Shown here piece by piece: positions 5,406 through 5,406 of a stretch of 5,406 nt of DNA; the first letter of the stretch is position 1, and every line of letters starts with the position of its first letter. The notes beneath the pieces were generated by a model. The model searched no databases and was not told where the DNA came from. It worked only from the letters and a program-made list of their open reading frames with translations. The position numbers and the translations under genes were made by a program. This DNA comes from Acidobacteriaceae bacterium (GTDB lineage Bacteria > Acidobacteriota > Terriglobia > Terriglobales > Acidobacteriaceae). The stretch spans positions 1-5,406 of the forward strand of contig PLST01000115.1 in the NCBI GenBank assembly GCA_003164255.1, given 5' to 3'.

Positions 5406-5406
5406 C

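Larger units (their letters stand above)
4678..5406. other. Gene-free region built of intergenic repeats and stem-loops
   Basis: These 729 nt show no reading frame with a Shine-Dalgarno and protein-like composition; short open frames such as 5048-5239 run through hairpin repeats. From left to right there is a 12-bp palindrome at the PEP-CTERM stop, a composite stem-loop, a GTGA-capped hairpin, two copies of a two-hairpin element separated by further stem-loops, a hairpin inside a motif ending GATGACAG, and a heptamer inverted repeat running to the window edge. It reads as an accumulation site for short non-coding repeats between transcription units. Confidence 0.65.

Overview
The window looks like chromosomal DNA of a moderately GC-rich bacterium, most likely Acidobacteriota and probably Terriglobia (subdivision 1). 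This rests on three things: a TIGR02999-type ECF sigma factor followed directly by a membrane Ser/Thr kinase with C-terminal TPRs, a PEP-CTERM exported protein, and stem-loop intergenic repeats of a style I associate with that group. The assignment is inference; there is no rRNA or housekeeping marker here.

Layout. Positions 1-198 are non-coding and hold a short degenerate octamer repeat. A two-gene operon on the minus strand fills 199-3407: the ECF sigma factor (3407 to 2835) is read first, and the kinase (2838 to 199) starts inside the sigma stop codon through an ATGA overlap. A good sigma70-type promoter (TTGACA, 17 nt, TATCTT) lies just upstream of the sigma gene, which begins at a TTG codon with a strong Shine-Dalgarno. 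A 430-nt divergent intergenic region (3408-3837) separates this operon from a plus-strand gene (3838-4677) for a secreted, Gly/Ser/Ala/Thr-rich PEP-CTERM protein. The remaining 729 nt (4678-5406) hold no convincing gene. They are a patchwork of palindromes, stem-loops and repeats, including two copies of an approximately 83-bp two-hairpin element whose second hairpin differs between copies in a pairing-preserving way.

How the parts may work together. The sigma factor has no anti-sigma partner gene in the window. The translationally coupled kinase, with a cytoplasmic catalytic domain, one membrane span and a probably extracytoplasmic TPR domain, is the natural candidate to control it by phosphorylation. 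The sigma 2.2 segment lacks the acidic residues usual in ECF factors, as expected for kinase-linked ECF groups, but it also carries SA where I recall the family having PT. The PEP-CTERM gene is divergently transcribed and could be a target, but nothing in the sequence proves this, and the exosortase that would process the protein is not in the window.

Novelty. I see no wholly new system. The points most worth following are the altered sigma 2.2 motif next to the kinase and the covarying repeat element.
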